Source: an uncultured Pirellulaceae bacterium (GTDB lineage Bacteria; Planctomycetota; Planctomycetia; Pirellulales; Pirellulaceae). Taken from it: a stretch of DNA of 64,000 nt. The position numbers and the translations under genes are program-made. Positions 27,430 through 39,921 of this stretch are shown piece by piece (position 1 is the first letter of the stretch; each line of letters opens with the position of its first letter). Where the stretch lies: assembly GCA_937967505.1 (NCBI GenBank), contig CALCJM010000064.1:1-64000 (forward strand), written 5' to 3'. The notes below the pieces were generated by a model that worked only from the letters and a program-made list of their open reading frames with translations, was not told where the DNA came from and did not search any database.

Positions 27430-29322
27430 ATGCGTCAGCTTATCAGCCGTCCGACAGTTTTTCTTGTTATCGGAATTGGCGTTTTCGCGTTGCTGGTTTC
27501 TCGTTTTCGAACGACAGAAGATCAGTCACGCCCTGTGGTTTCACAGCTGGATCCGTTTGAGTCACTTGGAAATCTCTCGGGTAAAAACTTGGCTGTCGCA
27601 AGCCCATCTCCGGTGGAACCCTTGCCGGCTCATGAACCAATGGTGCGCGATGTGATTACGGCCCCGGAAACCTATCTGCAAACGGCGGCAGTACCTTTGC
27701 GTGACGCCCCGGATACTGCAACCGATGCTGATCTTGACGCCGACACTGGTGCTGAAATCACTGCTGTCGTCGATGCCCCCGACGCGCTGGTGGCTCCCGG
27801 TGTGGACATCGAAATTGCGGCGGCTTCAGAGGCGGATTCAGAAGTACTGCTTTCTAATTTAGATGTCGTCGAGGTACCTGTTCCCGTCGTCGATCAGATC
27901 AACCCTGTCGAAGACGATCTGACCGTAATGGAATTCGAAGATGCCATGGACGCTGATGTTGATGTGGCGGAAGAGCGCTATCAACTGGATGATTTTGGTG
28001 CTGAACCCAATCCTAATATCACCCCAATTGTTTTGATGGACGAACCCCAAACTTCCATGCCGGTGGTTAAGTCTGCGGTTCAACCGGCCCGTGCCCAGGT
28101 CAGTGAAACATTCCGCCCCCAAGGCTGGAAGAAAAACCCCTACATTACCGACAGCAAAGACGTGGTCGAGTCAACACCTGCCAAAGCTGCACCGGAGATT
28201 GAAACATCCAGTCTCGAATCAGCGCCCACGCTGGACAACCTTCCCCGCGAGAATCAAGAGGCTTTGATTTCGGCTGCGATGAACGCTTCGGAAGAGGTCT
28301 CAACAGTTGCCAACTTTGAATCACAAACGGCCGCATCGACGGTCAGTTCGATTCCAACCTCCGGTCAGCCTATGCGATCGGTCGTGGCCCCGTCTGGTGA
28401 ATACGCCGACGCGTTGCCGATCGTGATTGGTCTTCCTGACTCGGTTGCTCACAAGGCGGTGCACAACATCGAATATGGCAAATCGTTGTCGCGTCGCGGT
28501 GCCGCCTTTGCCGCCCGGCAGGAGTTTTACTCGTCCTTGCGAATTCTGGCACAGGCTCACGACACCCAGGCTGGAGGCACCGGGTACACGCACGCACTGC
28601 GTGATGGCATTATTGCCCTGAAAGAAGCTGAAGACTTTATTGTCTCTGATACCGAAACACAAATCGGCTTGAGAGTTGCGAATGTGATCGAAGGACATTC
28701 GACAAAAGTGATCTCTCCGGCAGAGGCTGGCGGCATGACCGCGATTGGAGCCATGCAGCGTTATTTCGCTTGGGCCAGCGGGCAGCTTCGGGTCGCCAGT
28801 GGCCAGAACGTGGTCGCCGCCGAAGCGCTTTACTGTCTTGGAAAACTACACACCGTGCAGGCCAAGTTTGGTGCCAATGCGACGAAGCTGGACATTGCCA
28901 AAGCCATTGTTTTTCACCAGGCAGCTATGGCAGCCGACAGTTCCAACTTCCGATCCGCCAATGAACTGGGTGTGTTGATGGCCAACAGCGGTCGATTGCA
29001 GGAATCGCAACTCATGCTCAAGCGTAGCTTGCAGATTCGTCAGCTTCCACAAGCCTGGCAGAACCTGGCCGTGATCCACCAACGGTCAGGCCAGCATCGT
29101 TTGGCTCAACTGGCCCATCAGGAATCACTGATTTCATCACGGCAACAGACCGCCAGCATGGCCAGCAACACCATTCGCTGGGTGGAACCGGGGGCGTTCA
29201 ACCAGGGGACTCCACTGCAAATGCGTCAGCAAACTGCTGACCATCGCCAGGCACAGCCGCCAGTACCGCAACCACAAACGAATAAACCTACCATCGGTCA
29301 GCGACTGAAAAGCATTTTCTGA
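27430..29322 (+). CDS. Anchored protein with acidic low-complexity region and TPR-like C-terminus
   Basis: N-terminal TM VFLVIGIGVFALLV; D/E/A-rich 90-220 aa; ANELGVLMANSGRLQESQLMLKRSLQIRQLPQAWQNLAVIHQRSGQHRLAQLA TPR pattern. Confidence 0.8.
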   Translation: MRQLISRPTVFLVIGIGVFALLVSRFRTTEDQSRPVVSQLDPFESLGNLSGKNLAVASPSPVEPLPAHEPMVRDVITAPETYLQTAAVPLRDAPDTATDADLDADTGAEITAVVDAPDALVAPGVDIEIAAASEADSEVLLSNLDVVEVPVPVVDQINPVEDDLTVMEFEDAMDADVDVAEERYQLDDFGAEPNPNITPIVLMDEPQTSMPVVKSAVQPARAQVSETFRPQGWKKNPYITDSKDVVESTPAKAAPEIETSSLESAPTLDNLPRENQEALISAAMNASEEVSTVANFESQTAASTVSSIPTSGQPMRSVVAPSGEYADALPIVIGLPDSVAHKAVHNIEYGKSLSRRGAAFAARQEFYSSLRILAQAHDTQAGGTGYTHALRDGIIALKEAEDFIVSDTETQIGLRVANVIEGHSTKVISPAEAGGMTAIGAMQRYFAWASGQLRVASGQNVVAAEALYCLGKLHTVQAKFGANATKLDIAKAIVFHQAAMAADSSNFRSANELGVLMANSGRLQESQLMLKRSLQIRQLPQAWQNLAVIHQRSGQHRLAQLAHQESLISSRQQTASMASNTIRWVEPGAFNQGTPLQMRQQTADHRQAQPPVPQPQTNKPTIGQRLKSIF

Positions 29323-29415
29323 ATCTGGTTCCGATCGAGACCAAACTGTTTTTACCTGAATTCCTGATTCCAACACTGACTTCAACGTCTGATTTTTTTC
29401 GAAGGCATCGATGCC

Positions 29416-30852
29416 ATGAACAAAAACCCTCTCAACCGATTTCTATTTGGAAGCGCTGCTCTGATCGCCACGGGGATCGGCTGCTTCGCGGTAATCGACG
29501 GAACACCGGCGGACCACTCTCCCACCAGCCCCGTCATTCAGGCCAGCAGCACAGAACCGCTGGGCGGTACCGCTGGAGGATCCATGGTCAGCCAAGCGGT
29601 CTTTAATGACCTAGGTGAATTCCGACAGGACGGAGAAGTTATCCGCGACAGCAATATCCGTCTGTGCCAAGGGTACGATACCGGTTGTTCGACGTGCGGT
29701 GGCGGTGGAGGTTGCGCATGCCACCAATCGGCTCAGCCACAGGTGGCCGTTGCCAGCCATGCGGGTGGATTCGGTAACACCAACCAGCCCTACAAATCGA
29801 ATGCGGTCAAGCATTTTGCCGGCGTCAACGAGCACACACGCGGCGCGCGTGGTGGCGAACCCAGATGGCGACATGCCCAAATGGTACCATGGGAAGCGTT
29901 CGCCTACGGCGAATACATTGGTCCGCATCGGCACCCGCACGTTTCGGAGTACCGCCTGCGTGTCGATGACCAGCTGGAATTTGTCTACATCCTGACTCGG
30001 GAGAAATCAACAGAACCGTACCGGTTCTACGTGGGCGACACCATTTCCATTTCCTCCGCGATCGACTCCAGCATCAATGTTCCGACCATCGCCGTGCAAA
30101 ACGACGGTGCGGTATCGTTGACGCTGATTGGGCAGGTGCGTGTGGCGGGAAAGACGATCAATGATCTTCAACGTGAATTAAATGACCGCTATTCCAAGTA
30201 TTTCCAGAATCCATCGATTGTTGTGCAGGTGATTCAGGGCGACACGCCACTGCAAGACTTGCTCAATTCGGTCGATGCCCGTGCGGGACAAGGCGGCCAG
30301 TCGCGGCAGGCCACCGTGTCTCCCGATGGTACGGTTCAACTGCCTCTGATTGGAAGTGTCCCCGCCATTGGACTTTCTCTGGAAGAAATCGAACGCGAGG
30401 TGAATGCCCGGTACCGTATGAAGCTGGCAGGGATTTCGGTGACTCCTGTTTTGACCGAACGTGCCCCGCGATTTATCTATGTGGTTGGCGAAGTCGATAC
30501 TCCGGGGCGATTTGAATTGACAGGCCCAACCACGGCAATGCAGGCCATTGCCCTGGCTGGTGGGCAAAACGTGGGGGGAAATCTGCGGCAGATCATTGTT
30601 TTCCGGCGCGATCAAAACTGGCGTTTAACCGCCACCAAGCTTGACTTGGCCGGTGCGATTTACGGGAAGCGTCCCTACCCTTCTGACGAGATTTGGCTGC
30701 GAGACTCGGATATCGTGCTGATTCCCAAGAAGCCGATCCAGCGGTTCTCCGATCAGATCAACCTGTATCTGGCAACCACGCTTTATACAATTTTTCCGCA
30801 ACAGGGTGTCGCGTTTAACTTCGACAACTTCACCAATCTTGGAAGTCAGTAA
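29416..30852 (+). CDS. Polysaccharide biosynthesis/export protein (Wza-like, SLBB)
   Basis: YRLRVDDQLEFVY, FYVGDTISISS...VQNDGAVSLTLIGQVRVAGKTINDLQRELNDRYSKYFQNPSIVVQV, IYVVGEVDTPGRFELTGPTTAMQAIALAGG. Confidence 0.92.
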   Translation: MNKNPLNRFLFGSAALIATGIGCFAVIDGTPADHSPTSPVIQASSTEPLGGTAGGSMVSQAVFNDLGEFRQDGEVIRDSNIRLCQGYDTGCSTCGGGGGCACHQSAQPQVAVASHAGGFGNTNQPYKSNAVKHFAGVNEHTRGARGGEPRWRHAQMVPWEAFAYGEYIGPHRHPHVSEYRLRVDDQLEFVYILTREKSTEPYRFYVGDTISISSAIDSSINVPTIAVQNDGAVSLTLIGQVRVAGKTINDLQRELNDRYSKYFQNPSIVVQVIQGDTPLQDLLNSVDARAGQGGQSRQATVSPDGTVQLPLIGSVPAIGLSLEEIEREVNARYRMKLAGISVTPVLTERAPRFIYVVGEVDTPGRFELTGPTTAMQAIALAGGQNVGGNLRQIIVFRRDQNWRLTATKLDLAGAIYGKRPYPSDEIWLRDSDIVLIPKKPIQRFSDQINLYLATTLYTIFPQQGVAFNFDNFTNLGSQ

Positions 30853-30899
30853 AACCGCGCGTGTCGGGAAATCCCGCCATCAAATTTGTAAAATTTTAG

Positions 30900-30931
30900 A
30901 AGCCGCTGAATTCCCGGAGTTCAGCGGCTTT
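30900..30931 (+). terminator. Intrinsic terminator after the polysaccharide export gene
   Basis: AAGCCGCTGAA-TTCCCGGAG-TTCAGCGGCTT followed by TTAC. Confidence 0.8.
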
Positions 30932-31211
30932 TACTGTTCCCGCAGGTAGGAATGCCGTGACAAAGGGGCACCATTTGCCATCGATCAGTCAGGAATAAAT
31001 TTGCATTGCAGATCAGTTATCTCCATAATGACCGGGGTCTGTTCGGGAAATGGAATGATCGTCAATATCGATGAATCCGGACACTCTTCTTTTCTTCAGG
31101 TGACAGGATGTCGCCGGGAATTTCGCCAGTGGTTTGGGTTGCTGTACGCCCCGGTTTGTTTTCAGGTCAATGCAGTTGAACTCGGGCTCGTCCTCTAGTT
31201 TCGAGGCAGAA

Positions 31212-32207
31212 ATGGATCTTGGTCAGTTACGGTATTTCAGCAAGATTGTAGAACATCGGAGTTTTACAAAAGCAGCACGTGATTGCTCCGTGTCGCAACC
31301 GGCACTAAGCCAGCAAATTGGCAAACTGGAAAAAGAATTGGGGCAGCCCCTGTTCGAACGGCAGGGACGCTCGATCCGGCTCACACCCGCCGGGCAGCTA
31401 TTGCATGTCCAAGCGGATAAAATTCTGCGACTGGCCGATGATGCCAAAAAGCAAATCACCGACGACGGAGAAACGGGACGTATTTGCATTTCCGCGATTC
31501 CGACGGTCGCACCGTACCTGATACCTGCGATTCTAAAAAGTCTCAAGGACCAGTTCTCTAGGGCGAATTTCATTATCAGTGAGGATACCACCGAGGAACT
31601 TCTGAAACGATGCTCCAATGGTGATGTCGATGTTGGTATTCTGGCACTTCCTGCCAGTGCAAAATACCTGACGATCGAATCGATGTTCGAAGAAGAATTG
31701 ATGCTGGCCGTTTCAGCAGCCAATCCCCTGTGCAAGAAAACACAATTGGTCGCAGACGACCTGAAAGATGAACCGTTTGTGCTGTTGCGGGACACGCATT
31801 GCCTGGTTGATTCGATTGAGTCCTTTTGTAACGGGAACAGCTTTCAACCCGTCGCCACATCGCGCATTGACCAGTTAATCACCGTTCAGCATCTGGTTGC
31901 TCTCGATCACGGGATTTCATTTGTACCCAAAATGGCATCGGCCATCGACCTGGACGGGAAGATTGTCTATCGTAGCATGAGCGAAGACCAACCGTCCCGC
32001 AACATCGCGTTGTGTTGGAATCCGTATCGCTATCAAAGTCGATTGCTGGCCAGATTCATCGACGCGGTCAAAGAACTTTGCCAGTCAAGTATTGCTCAAC
32101 AGCAACATGCGATTCCGCAAGATGCCATTCTCCGAAACGATGTGGTGAGCATGAATGCTGTACCGCTGTCGTCAAATGCCAAAAGTGTTCGCGGGACAAC
32201 GCGCTAG
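31212..32207 (+). CDS. LysR family transcriptional regulator (OxyR-like)
   Basis: MDLGQLRYFSKIVEHRSFTKAARDCSVSQPALSQQIGKLEKELGQPLFERQGRSIRLTPAG; internal start preferred over 31134. Confidence 0.93.
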   Translation: MDLGQLRYFSKIVEHRSFTKAARDCSVSQPALSQQIGKLEKELGQPLFERQGRSIRLTPAGQLLHVQADKILRLADDAKKQITDDGETGRICISAIPTVAPYLIPAILKSLKDQFSRANFIISEDTTEELLKRCSNGDVDVGILALPASAKYLTIESMFEEELMLAVSAANPLCKKTQLVADDLKDEPFVLLRDTHCLVDSIESFCNGNSFQPVATSRIDQLITVQHLVALDHGISFVPKMASAIDLDGKIVYRSMSEDQPSRNIALCWNPYRYQSRLLARFIDAVKELCQSSIAQQQHAIPQDAILRNDVVSMNAVPLSSNAKSVRGTTR

Positions 32208-32339
32208 AAAAGGGGCGTTGCGTCAAAAAAGTTCGCCACATCAAAGTTGATTGCGTTAGCGGATCGCGATCCTGCTGCAGAGCGGTCGGAGGCCGTTCAA
32301 AGCAAACCTTCCGAAACTGCGAGAGATCTGTAACTCAGG

Positions 32340-33878
32340 CTATCGCCGGTCCAGCAGCAGGCCTGCTTCCTGTTCAAATTCATCGACCGGAACGTTAACG
32401 CGCGAGACGATTCCTTCGTGATTTAACATCAATAAATAGGGCACGCGCGTCACCGGGAAACGGTCGAGTAAAACCGGTCTCTCGTTGATGTTCCAGTCGC
32501 AAAATATGGTTGCCGATTGACTTCCATCGCGCCGGGTGACTTCGGAGGCATTCAACGGCGCGGTCGGGACGGCGATCGCTCTGATGGGGGCCGAGTTTTC
32601 CGCGTAATGCGAGCCCACCTGGTGAAAACGATTAAGATAGTCGAGCGATGAAGGGTCGTTTCTGATGGCGTAAAAAAGAATCATCACCACACGTTTGTCA
32701 AAATCGCTCTCTTTAACCGGTGTTCCCATCCGGTCTACGCCGGCAAGTGACAGTTTTTTTCCGATCAGGTCCAGTCGCTGAAGGCCTTTTACACCAAAGG
32801 TTTTCAGCGTCGCTCCTGCCTTTTCTCCCGGACGTCGTTCCCCGCATTGGATCATCGTCTGGTAGATGTTCCTGGCAGGTGCAGGATCGCGCTGGCCCTC
32901 AAACCAGTTGGCGATCCGGTTTACCTCGGTAATGACCACCTCACCGGTGTCATCGCGCTCCAGCAATTCGATCGATTGTTTCTCAAGTTCGCGTTGGCCA
33001 GCCCTGCCGTTGGCGTAGCGGTTTACATAGAGATCTTTGTAGTTGGCCTTGATCAAATAGTACCGGTTTAAAAAGTAACCAAAAAGTTCAGCCGCCGGAT
33101 GGTCCTTGCCCGGTGCAGACCGCAGCAGGTCCTCCCCTAACTGTTTGGCCGTTTCGACATCGTTCTCGATGCACGCGTCGAATTGACGGCGAACCGATCC
33201 CAGTACAATTTCATCTGCCGGAAATCGTTCCAGCACGTCTTCCAGAGCCACCGTGAATTCAGATGGCTCAATGCTGCCTGACACGACCTCGAACAGGACA
33301 TAGATCAACCGGCAGATATGTGCTTCGCGGTAAATTTCGGCATTGGTATCGTTCAGATACCGTTGGAAGCATAACTTGAAGTTTTCAAGGTTCGATTGCG
33401 AGGGAATCTTGCCCAGCGCATGCAAGCCGTAGAGCGATTTACGGTTGCGCAGCAAGGCAAGGGTGGCAAACTCCTTGGCTTCGCGTGTCGCATCGGACTC
33501 GATAATCCGCGTGGTGACCCGAATCTGTTGCTTCAACAAATACGCTTTGGAGGTGTCGTTCGTCGTCTTTTTGATTTCGATGCGCTGTGCGCTGAGTCTT
33601 TCAAGCAGTGAATCGGGAGTCGCATATTTGAGAAAGGATTCAAACTCGGTCGCCGGTACGGCCTCGTCCACTCGCGCGCTGGTTTGTGGGCGTGGCTTAG
33701 GTTTGGGCAAATCCATAAACAGCACGCTGTAGCCCCACATCAGTGTTGCGAGGGTGGTGGTCATTCCGGCGACCAGAGCAATGAAGCTGCCCCTACCTCC
33801 TTCAGAGGCATTTTTACCAAACCCGGGTTGCGACCTGCGTTTTTTATGCTTGGAACTCCGTCGTTTTTTGTGACTCAT
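32340..33878 (-). CDS. Hypothetical protein with C-terminal thioredoxin-like domain
   Basis: Lys/Arg-rich N-terminus MSHKKRRSSKHKKRRSQPGF plus TM; C-terminal FDKRVVMILFYAIRNDPSS...WNINERPVLLDRFPVTRVPYLLMLNHEGIVSRVNV is thioredoxin-like. Confidence 0.68.
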   Translation of the reverse strand: MSHKKRRSSKHKKRRSQPGFGKNASEGGRGSFIALVAGMTTTLATLMWGYSVLFMDLPKPKPRPQTSARVDEAVPATEFESFLKYATPDSLLERLSAQRIEIKKTTNDTSKAYLLKQQIRVTTRIIESDATREAKEFATLALLRNRKSLYGLHALGKIPSQSNLENFKLCFQRYLNDTNAEIYREAHICRLIYVLFEVVSGSIEPSEFTVALEDVLERFPADEIVLGSVRRQFDACIENDVETAKQLGEDLLRSAPGKDHPAAELFGYFLNRYYLIKANYKDLYVNRYANGRAGQRELEKQSIELLERDDTGEVVITEVNRIANWFEGQRDPAPARNIYQTMIQCGERRPGEKAGATLKTFGVKGLQRLDLIGKKLSLAGVDRMGTPVKESDFDKRVVMILFYAIRNDPSSLDYLNRFHQVGSHYAENSAPIRAIAVPTAPLNASEVTRRDGSQSATIFCDWNINERPVLLDRFPVTRVPYLLMLNHEGIVSRVNVPVDEFEQEAGLLLDRR

Positions 33879-33979
33879 CGTTATTGAAACACCTGACGAA
33901 AATCGAAAATACGACGCACCCGGGGGCTTTGGCAAATATGCCCGTCACAAACGGTAAGACACGCCACAAGATCGGCTAT

Positions 33980-34432
33980 CTAGGGAAGCTCAATCGTCGG
34001 ACCGTCCGACGCACCGGCGGCGTTTGCCTCGCCATCGCCATCAGGAGACTGGGCTGACATCTGCACATAGGCCATGCGGAACTGATGCAGGCTTTCGGTC
34101 AACATCCGGGTTTCTTCATCATCCAGATTGCCTTTCGTCTTTTCCTCCAACACACCAAGCAAATCAATGAAGTGTTTGGCCATTGCCAAGTCAACCGGCG
34201 GCTGTTGACCCGCAGGGTCGGGTAAAAACCCCATCGCCATCATGACTTGAGAACTGAGCATGGAGATCAGAAATGGCATTGAGGCGGGAGGGATTTCGCC
34301 CTGTTGTCCCGGATCCCCGGCGACCGGGTCTTCTGGACCGGTCGTCTCCTGCTCGCGCAGTAACTCCTTCTCCTTCTGAACCTGATCTTTCCAGTCTTCG
34401 TCAACAATGATTTTGGGTTCTTCGTCGCTCAT
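33980..34432 (-). CDS. DUF1844 domain protein
   Basis: PPASMPFLISMLSSQVMMAMGFLPDPAGQQPPVDLAMAKHFIDLLGVLEEKTKGNLDDEETRMLTESLHQFRMAYVQM. Confidence 0.9.
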   Translation of the reverse strand: MSDEEPKIIVDEDWKDQVQKEKELLREQETTGPEDPVAGDPGQQGEIPPASMPFLISMLSSQVMMAMGFLPDPAGQQPPVDLAMAKHFIDLLGVLEEKTKGNLDDEETRMLTESLHQFRMAYVQMSAQSPDGDGEANAAGASDGPTIELP

Positions 34433-34553
34433 GGCAATGCGTTTCTCTTTTGTATTGGAGATGGACCGACAGGAAATCTGCCGGGCGTTTTTCAAATTGA
34501 TAAAAGCGGTGCCTTCGGTAACGCTGTAACACGTTTACTGTTGCACCGGAGAA

Positions 34554-36260
<1,707 letters not shown>

Positions 36261-37025
36261 TTAGCAGTTCTTCTGCCGACTGACAAACAGTTCGTAGTCT
36301 TTTGCCGTGTCGATGCCCACCACGGGGTGTGCGATTACCCCGACTGAAATAGTTTCTCCAGCCTGCAATATCCGCAACTGCTCCAGTGACTCAATTTCTT
36401 CCAGTGGGGACCGTTTAAGCGAGGAATACTGCTCCAGAAAGTCCCGGCGATAGGCGTACAGCCCAATGTGCTGAAAAAAGGTCGCCGGTTGGGAATTGAG
36501 CAATCGGTCGTCCCAGACTTTGGGACACGGGATCGGCGAACGGCTGAAGTACATCGCGCGCTGCCTGGCGTCCATGACCACCTTCACGCAGGATGAGTCA
36601 TCCAGCTGCTGTCTACTGTGAATCGGTGTGGCCAAAGTAGCGACAACTGCTTGAGGATCATCGACCAACATCTGGATTGCCATGTCGATCGCGGCTCCCG
36701 GGATTTCAGGTTCGTCTCCCTGAACATTAACCACGATGTCGAACTGTCGATGCCGCGCCGACACTTCCGCCGCCCGGTCGGTACCGCTCTGATGAGTGGA
36801 TGCGGTCATTTCCACGTTGCCGCCAAACGCGGTCACCGCTTCATAGATTTCACGGTCATCGGCGGCAACGATGACTTCGTCAGCCAGTTGACTGCAACGG
36901 GCCGCGGCAAACGTATGCTCCAGCAGCGTTTTGCCCGTTTCATTTAACAGCAATTTGCGCGGCAAGCGTGTCGAAGCCAACCGGGCGGGAATGACGATCA
37001 GTGTTTTCAAGTCTGAATCCTTCAT
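36261..37025 (-). CDS. kdsB: 3-deoxy-manno-octulosonate cytidylyltransferase
   Basis: TLIVIPARLASTRLPRKLLLNETGKTLLEHTF, VNVQGDEPEIPG, QHIGLYAYRRDFL; ATG at 37025. Confidence 0.96.
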   Translation of the reverse strand: MKDSDLKTLIVIPARLASTRLPRKLLLNETGKTLLEHTFAAARCSQLADEVIVAADDREIYEAVTAFGGNVEMTASTHQSGTDRAAEVSARHRQFDIVVNVQGDEPEIPGAAIDMAIQMLVDDPQAVVATLATPIHSRQQLDDSSCVKVVMDARQRAMYFSRSPIPCPKVWDDRLLNSQPATFFQHIGLYAYRRDFLEQYSSLKRSPLEEIESLEQLRILQAGETISVGVIAHPVVGIDTAKDYELFVSRQKNC

Positions 37026-37219
37026 GCTTCGGCAAGCGCGTGGGTTAATGTTGTTATTGTCATCGCGATGGCCATTGTGGTAGTTGAACCGACCTGAAGG
37101 TAGACCGCCAGCAATCGCAGCGCCGCTCGCCAACCAACGTGGCGACGTTCGCCCGAGCGTGAACCGCAAACCTGTCAGCATCCTCTTTCTAACGTCGTCA
37201 ACAACACGACATCATCATT

Positions 37220-38203
37220 CTACGCGCGTTCCAACGGAAACGCGATGACGCGTTGAATGTTTTCACAACCGGCCAGCACCATCATCAACCGGTCTATCCC
37301 CACTGCCACGCCAGCACAAGCTGGCATGCCGGATCGCATCGCGTTGATCAAACGGCTGTCCTCAGGCAGTACCGGGCTGCCATCGCGCTGCCGCAACGCA
37401 TTATTTAACGCATTGCGTTTTCCCAGTTCGTCTGCATCCAGCAGCTCATGATAGCCGTTGCCCAATTCCACGCCATCAACGTACAGTTCAAATCGCTCAG
37501 CAACCGGAGGATCGTCGTGTCTGACTTTCGCCAGCGCCGCCTGGGATGCGGGCCAGTCGTAGATGATTGCCGGAGTTTTAAAACCAAGCTTCGGTTCCAC
37601 CAAATGGGTTAGCGCCAGATCCAACCAGAAATCCCGATCCGTTTCATGGGCAAATTCACCAACCGGGACCCCTTGGGTTTCCAGGGTTTCAGCAAATGAA
37701 GGGATTGGATCAGAAAATGGATCGACACTCGCATGTTTCTGGAACACTTCCCGATAGGTTAACATTTCACTTTGCGGGCGATTCAAAACGGCCGCGGCAA
37801 AATCCGACAACAGTCGCATCCCCGCACGCAAATCGTCACCGACACGATACCATTCGAGCATTGTGAATTCGGGATTGTGCCGTCTGCCGGATTCGGCCTG
37901 ACGAAATGCTTTGGCGATTTGATAGATGGCAGTTGCCCCCGAGGCCAGCAGTCGTTTCATGCAAAATTCCGGCGAGGTCTGTAGCCACAGCGTTTCATGA
38001 TCTTCAGTGCGGCCCGTCAGTGCGGATTTTTTCAGTCCCACCGGATGGATGTATCGATCGACCACCGTATCCTGTGACAGCAGTGGCGTTTCCACATGGA
38101 TAAACTTGCGCGAGGCAAAGAACTCGTGGATCGCCAACGTCAACTGCGAGCGCCGTTGGAGCATCTCGATGGACGCGGTCGGTTTGAAATCTGCGGAAGC
38201 CAA
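37220..38203 (-). CDS. epmA: EF-P--(R)-beta-lysine ligase (GenX/PoxA-like, LysRS homologue)
   Basis: HVETPLLSQDTVVDRYIHPVGL, LQTSPEFCMKRLLASGATAIYQIAKAFRQAESGRRHNPEFTMLEWYR, GVAVGIDRLMMVLAG; no anticodon-binding domain. Confidence 0.9.
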   Translation of the reverse strand: MASADFKPTASIEMLQRRSQLTLAIHEFFASRKFIHVETPLLSQDTVVDRYIHPVGLKKSALTGRTEDHETLWLQTSPEFCMKRLLASGATAIYQIAKAFRQAESGRRHNPEFTMLEWYRVGDDLRAGMRLLSDFAAAVLNRPQSEMLTYREVFQKHASVDPFSDPIPSFAETLETQGVPVGEFAHETDRDFWLDLALTHLVEPKLGFKTPAIIYDWPASQAALAKVRHDDPPVAERFELYVDGVELGNGYHELLDADELGKRNALNNALRQRDGSPVLPEDSRLINAMRSGMPACAGVAVGIDRLMMVLAGCENIQRVIAFPLERA

Positions 38204-38439
38204 TTCAGTCTCGCGGAGAAACGGGAACGCGATTGATGCTGGAATACGGTGGGAGCTTCAAACATTGTAACCCGAGATTGGAAATTTGGGGTGTGCCCGG
38301 CTTATCCTGACTCAGTTCCCACCGTCGCTTGTAGAATACTCCCGCCACCCCGTGGCTTAACTTGGTCACCCACGAAGGCCCTTGATGTCTGGAGCCACCG
38401 CCGGGCGCGGTCTTGGTTTCCACTCAATCCGGGCTGAGA

Positions 38440-39852
38440 TTAACTACCCGCGCTGCCAGTGCCGGCCGTGGCCAACGTTTCGAGTACTGAAACCAGTTTT
38501 GCATCTTCAGCCGGGAAAACAGTCCGCATGTCAATTAGATAGCGATCCTTTTGCACGCGCCCCATCACCCCCGGATCACTGTCCCGCATTTTTTGGCCAA
38601 TCCAGCTGGCTGTGCGACCTTCCACGGAGATCATCACCGAATAACTTGGCAGCTCCTGCGTCGGTAAACTTCCACCGCCTAACATCGACCGGGACTCGAC
38701 CACCTCGCACTGCCCGATACAGCCCACACCATTGACCTGCGCGGCAATCTTTTCACCTCGCAGTTTCAGGTTTGCTGCCGGCGTGGATAACATCGTCAGC
38801 AGTGGGATCGACTGTTCGGCAGATTCAATATTTCGATACTGCTTCAAAGTGGCCGCCAGTGCCGCCAGCGTCATCTTGCCAACGCGCATCGCGCGCATCA
38901 ACGGGTTGGCCAGAATCGCATCGATATACTTTTGCTTGCCGACGATGATGCCACATTGCGGGCCACCAATCAATTTGTCACCGCTGAATAACGCCACGTC
39001 CGCCCCGTCGGCGATGCTTTGGCTGACCACCGGTTCGTCGGCCAGACCGTATTGGGAGAAATCAATCAGCGCTCCGCTACCGACATCGTCAATTACCGGT
39101 ACCCCGTGCTTTTTCCCCACCTCCACCAACTCACGCGTGCTGACGGTGGCGGTGAATCCAACAATCTCGAAATTGCTGGGATGGACCTTCAGCAAGGCCC
39201 CTGTTTCCTCATGGATCGCATTGGCGTAATCCGAACCGCGTGTCTTATTGGTCGTCCCTACCTCTTTCAGTTTGCAACCACTGCACTCCATCACGTCCGG
39301 CAAACGATAGCTGCCACCAATTTCGATTAACTGCCCGCGTGAGACAATTACTTCTTTGCCACCAGCCATTGACGCCAGCGTGATCATGGTCGCCGCTGCG
39401 TTGTTGTTTACCACTACCGCAGATTCGGCACCGGTCAACTCGCACAGTAATTTCTGAACCGCATTGACGCGCTGACTGCGTTGACCGCTATGTAAATCAA
39501 TCTCCACGCTGGCATACCCGGCACTGATCGATGCCACTTCATCAATCGCCGCCTTGCAAAGCGGGGCTCGCCCCAACCCCGTGTGAAGAATAATTCCCGT
39601 TCCATTGATCGCACGGCGCAATACAGGCTGATCCTCGCGCGTCAGCCAATCCGCAATGTGTTCCGCCATGTCCGACGGCGAAGGGATGTCAATGTCCTCG
39701 GTGGCCGCATGGACTTTCTCTTTTAGGTCGTCAATAAACGTGCGCACGCCATCGACCACAACCTGATGGTTGACCTTATCCACCATCTTTTTCAGTTGTG
39801 GACTCTCCAACAACTGGTTCACTGAGGGAATGTTGCGAAAAATATTAGCCAT
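38440..39852 (-). CDS. selA: L-seryl-tRNA(Sec) selenium transferase
   Basis: RNIPSVNQLLESPQL, INGTGIILHTGLGRAPL, GAESAVVVNNNAAATMITL, DVALFSGDKLIGGPQCGIIVGKQ. Confidence 0.97.
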   Translation of the reverse strand: MANIFRNIPSVNQLLESPQLKKMVDKVNHQVVVDGVRTFIDDLKEKVHAATEDIDIPSPSDMAEHIADWLTREDQPVLRRAINGTGIILHTGLGRAPLCKAAIDEVASISAGYASVEIDLHSGQRSQRVNAVQKLLCELTGAESAVVVNNNAAATMITLASMAGGKEVIVSRGQLIEIGGSYRLPDVMECSGCKLKEVGTTNKTRGSDYANAIHEETGALLKVHPSNFEIVGFTATVSTRELVEVGKKHGVPVIDDVGSGALIDFSQYGLADEPVVSQSIADGADVALFSGDKLIGGPQCGIIVGKQKYIDAILANPLMRAMRVGKMTLAALAATLKQYRNIESAEQSIPLLTMLSTPAANLKLRGEKIAAQVNGVGCIGQCEVVESRSMLGGGSLPTQELPSYSVMISVEGRTASWIGQKMRDSDPGVMGRVQKDRYLIDMRTVFPAEDAKLVSVLETLATAGTGSAGS

Positions 39853-39921
39853 GTCATTTCTACCGAAAAATGGTTTTCTACAAGTGACTTTTGGAAAATA
39901 CAGTCGGGGGACATTCAACGT

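Noticed and set aside
38250-38440. Possible tRNA-Sec containing CTTCAAA at about 38254
   Set aside because: Flanking bases do not form an anticodon stem and no T-arm GGTTCNA or 8-bp acceptor stem could be found on either strand.
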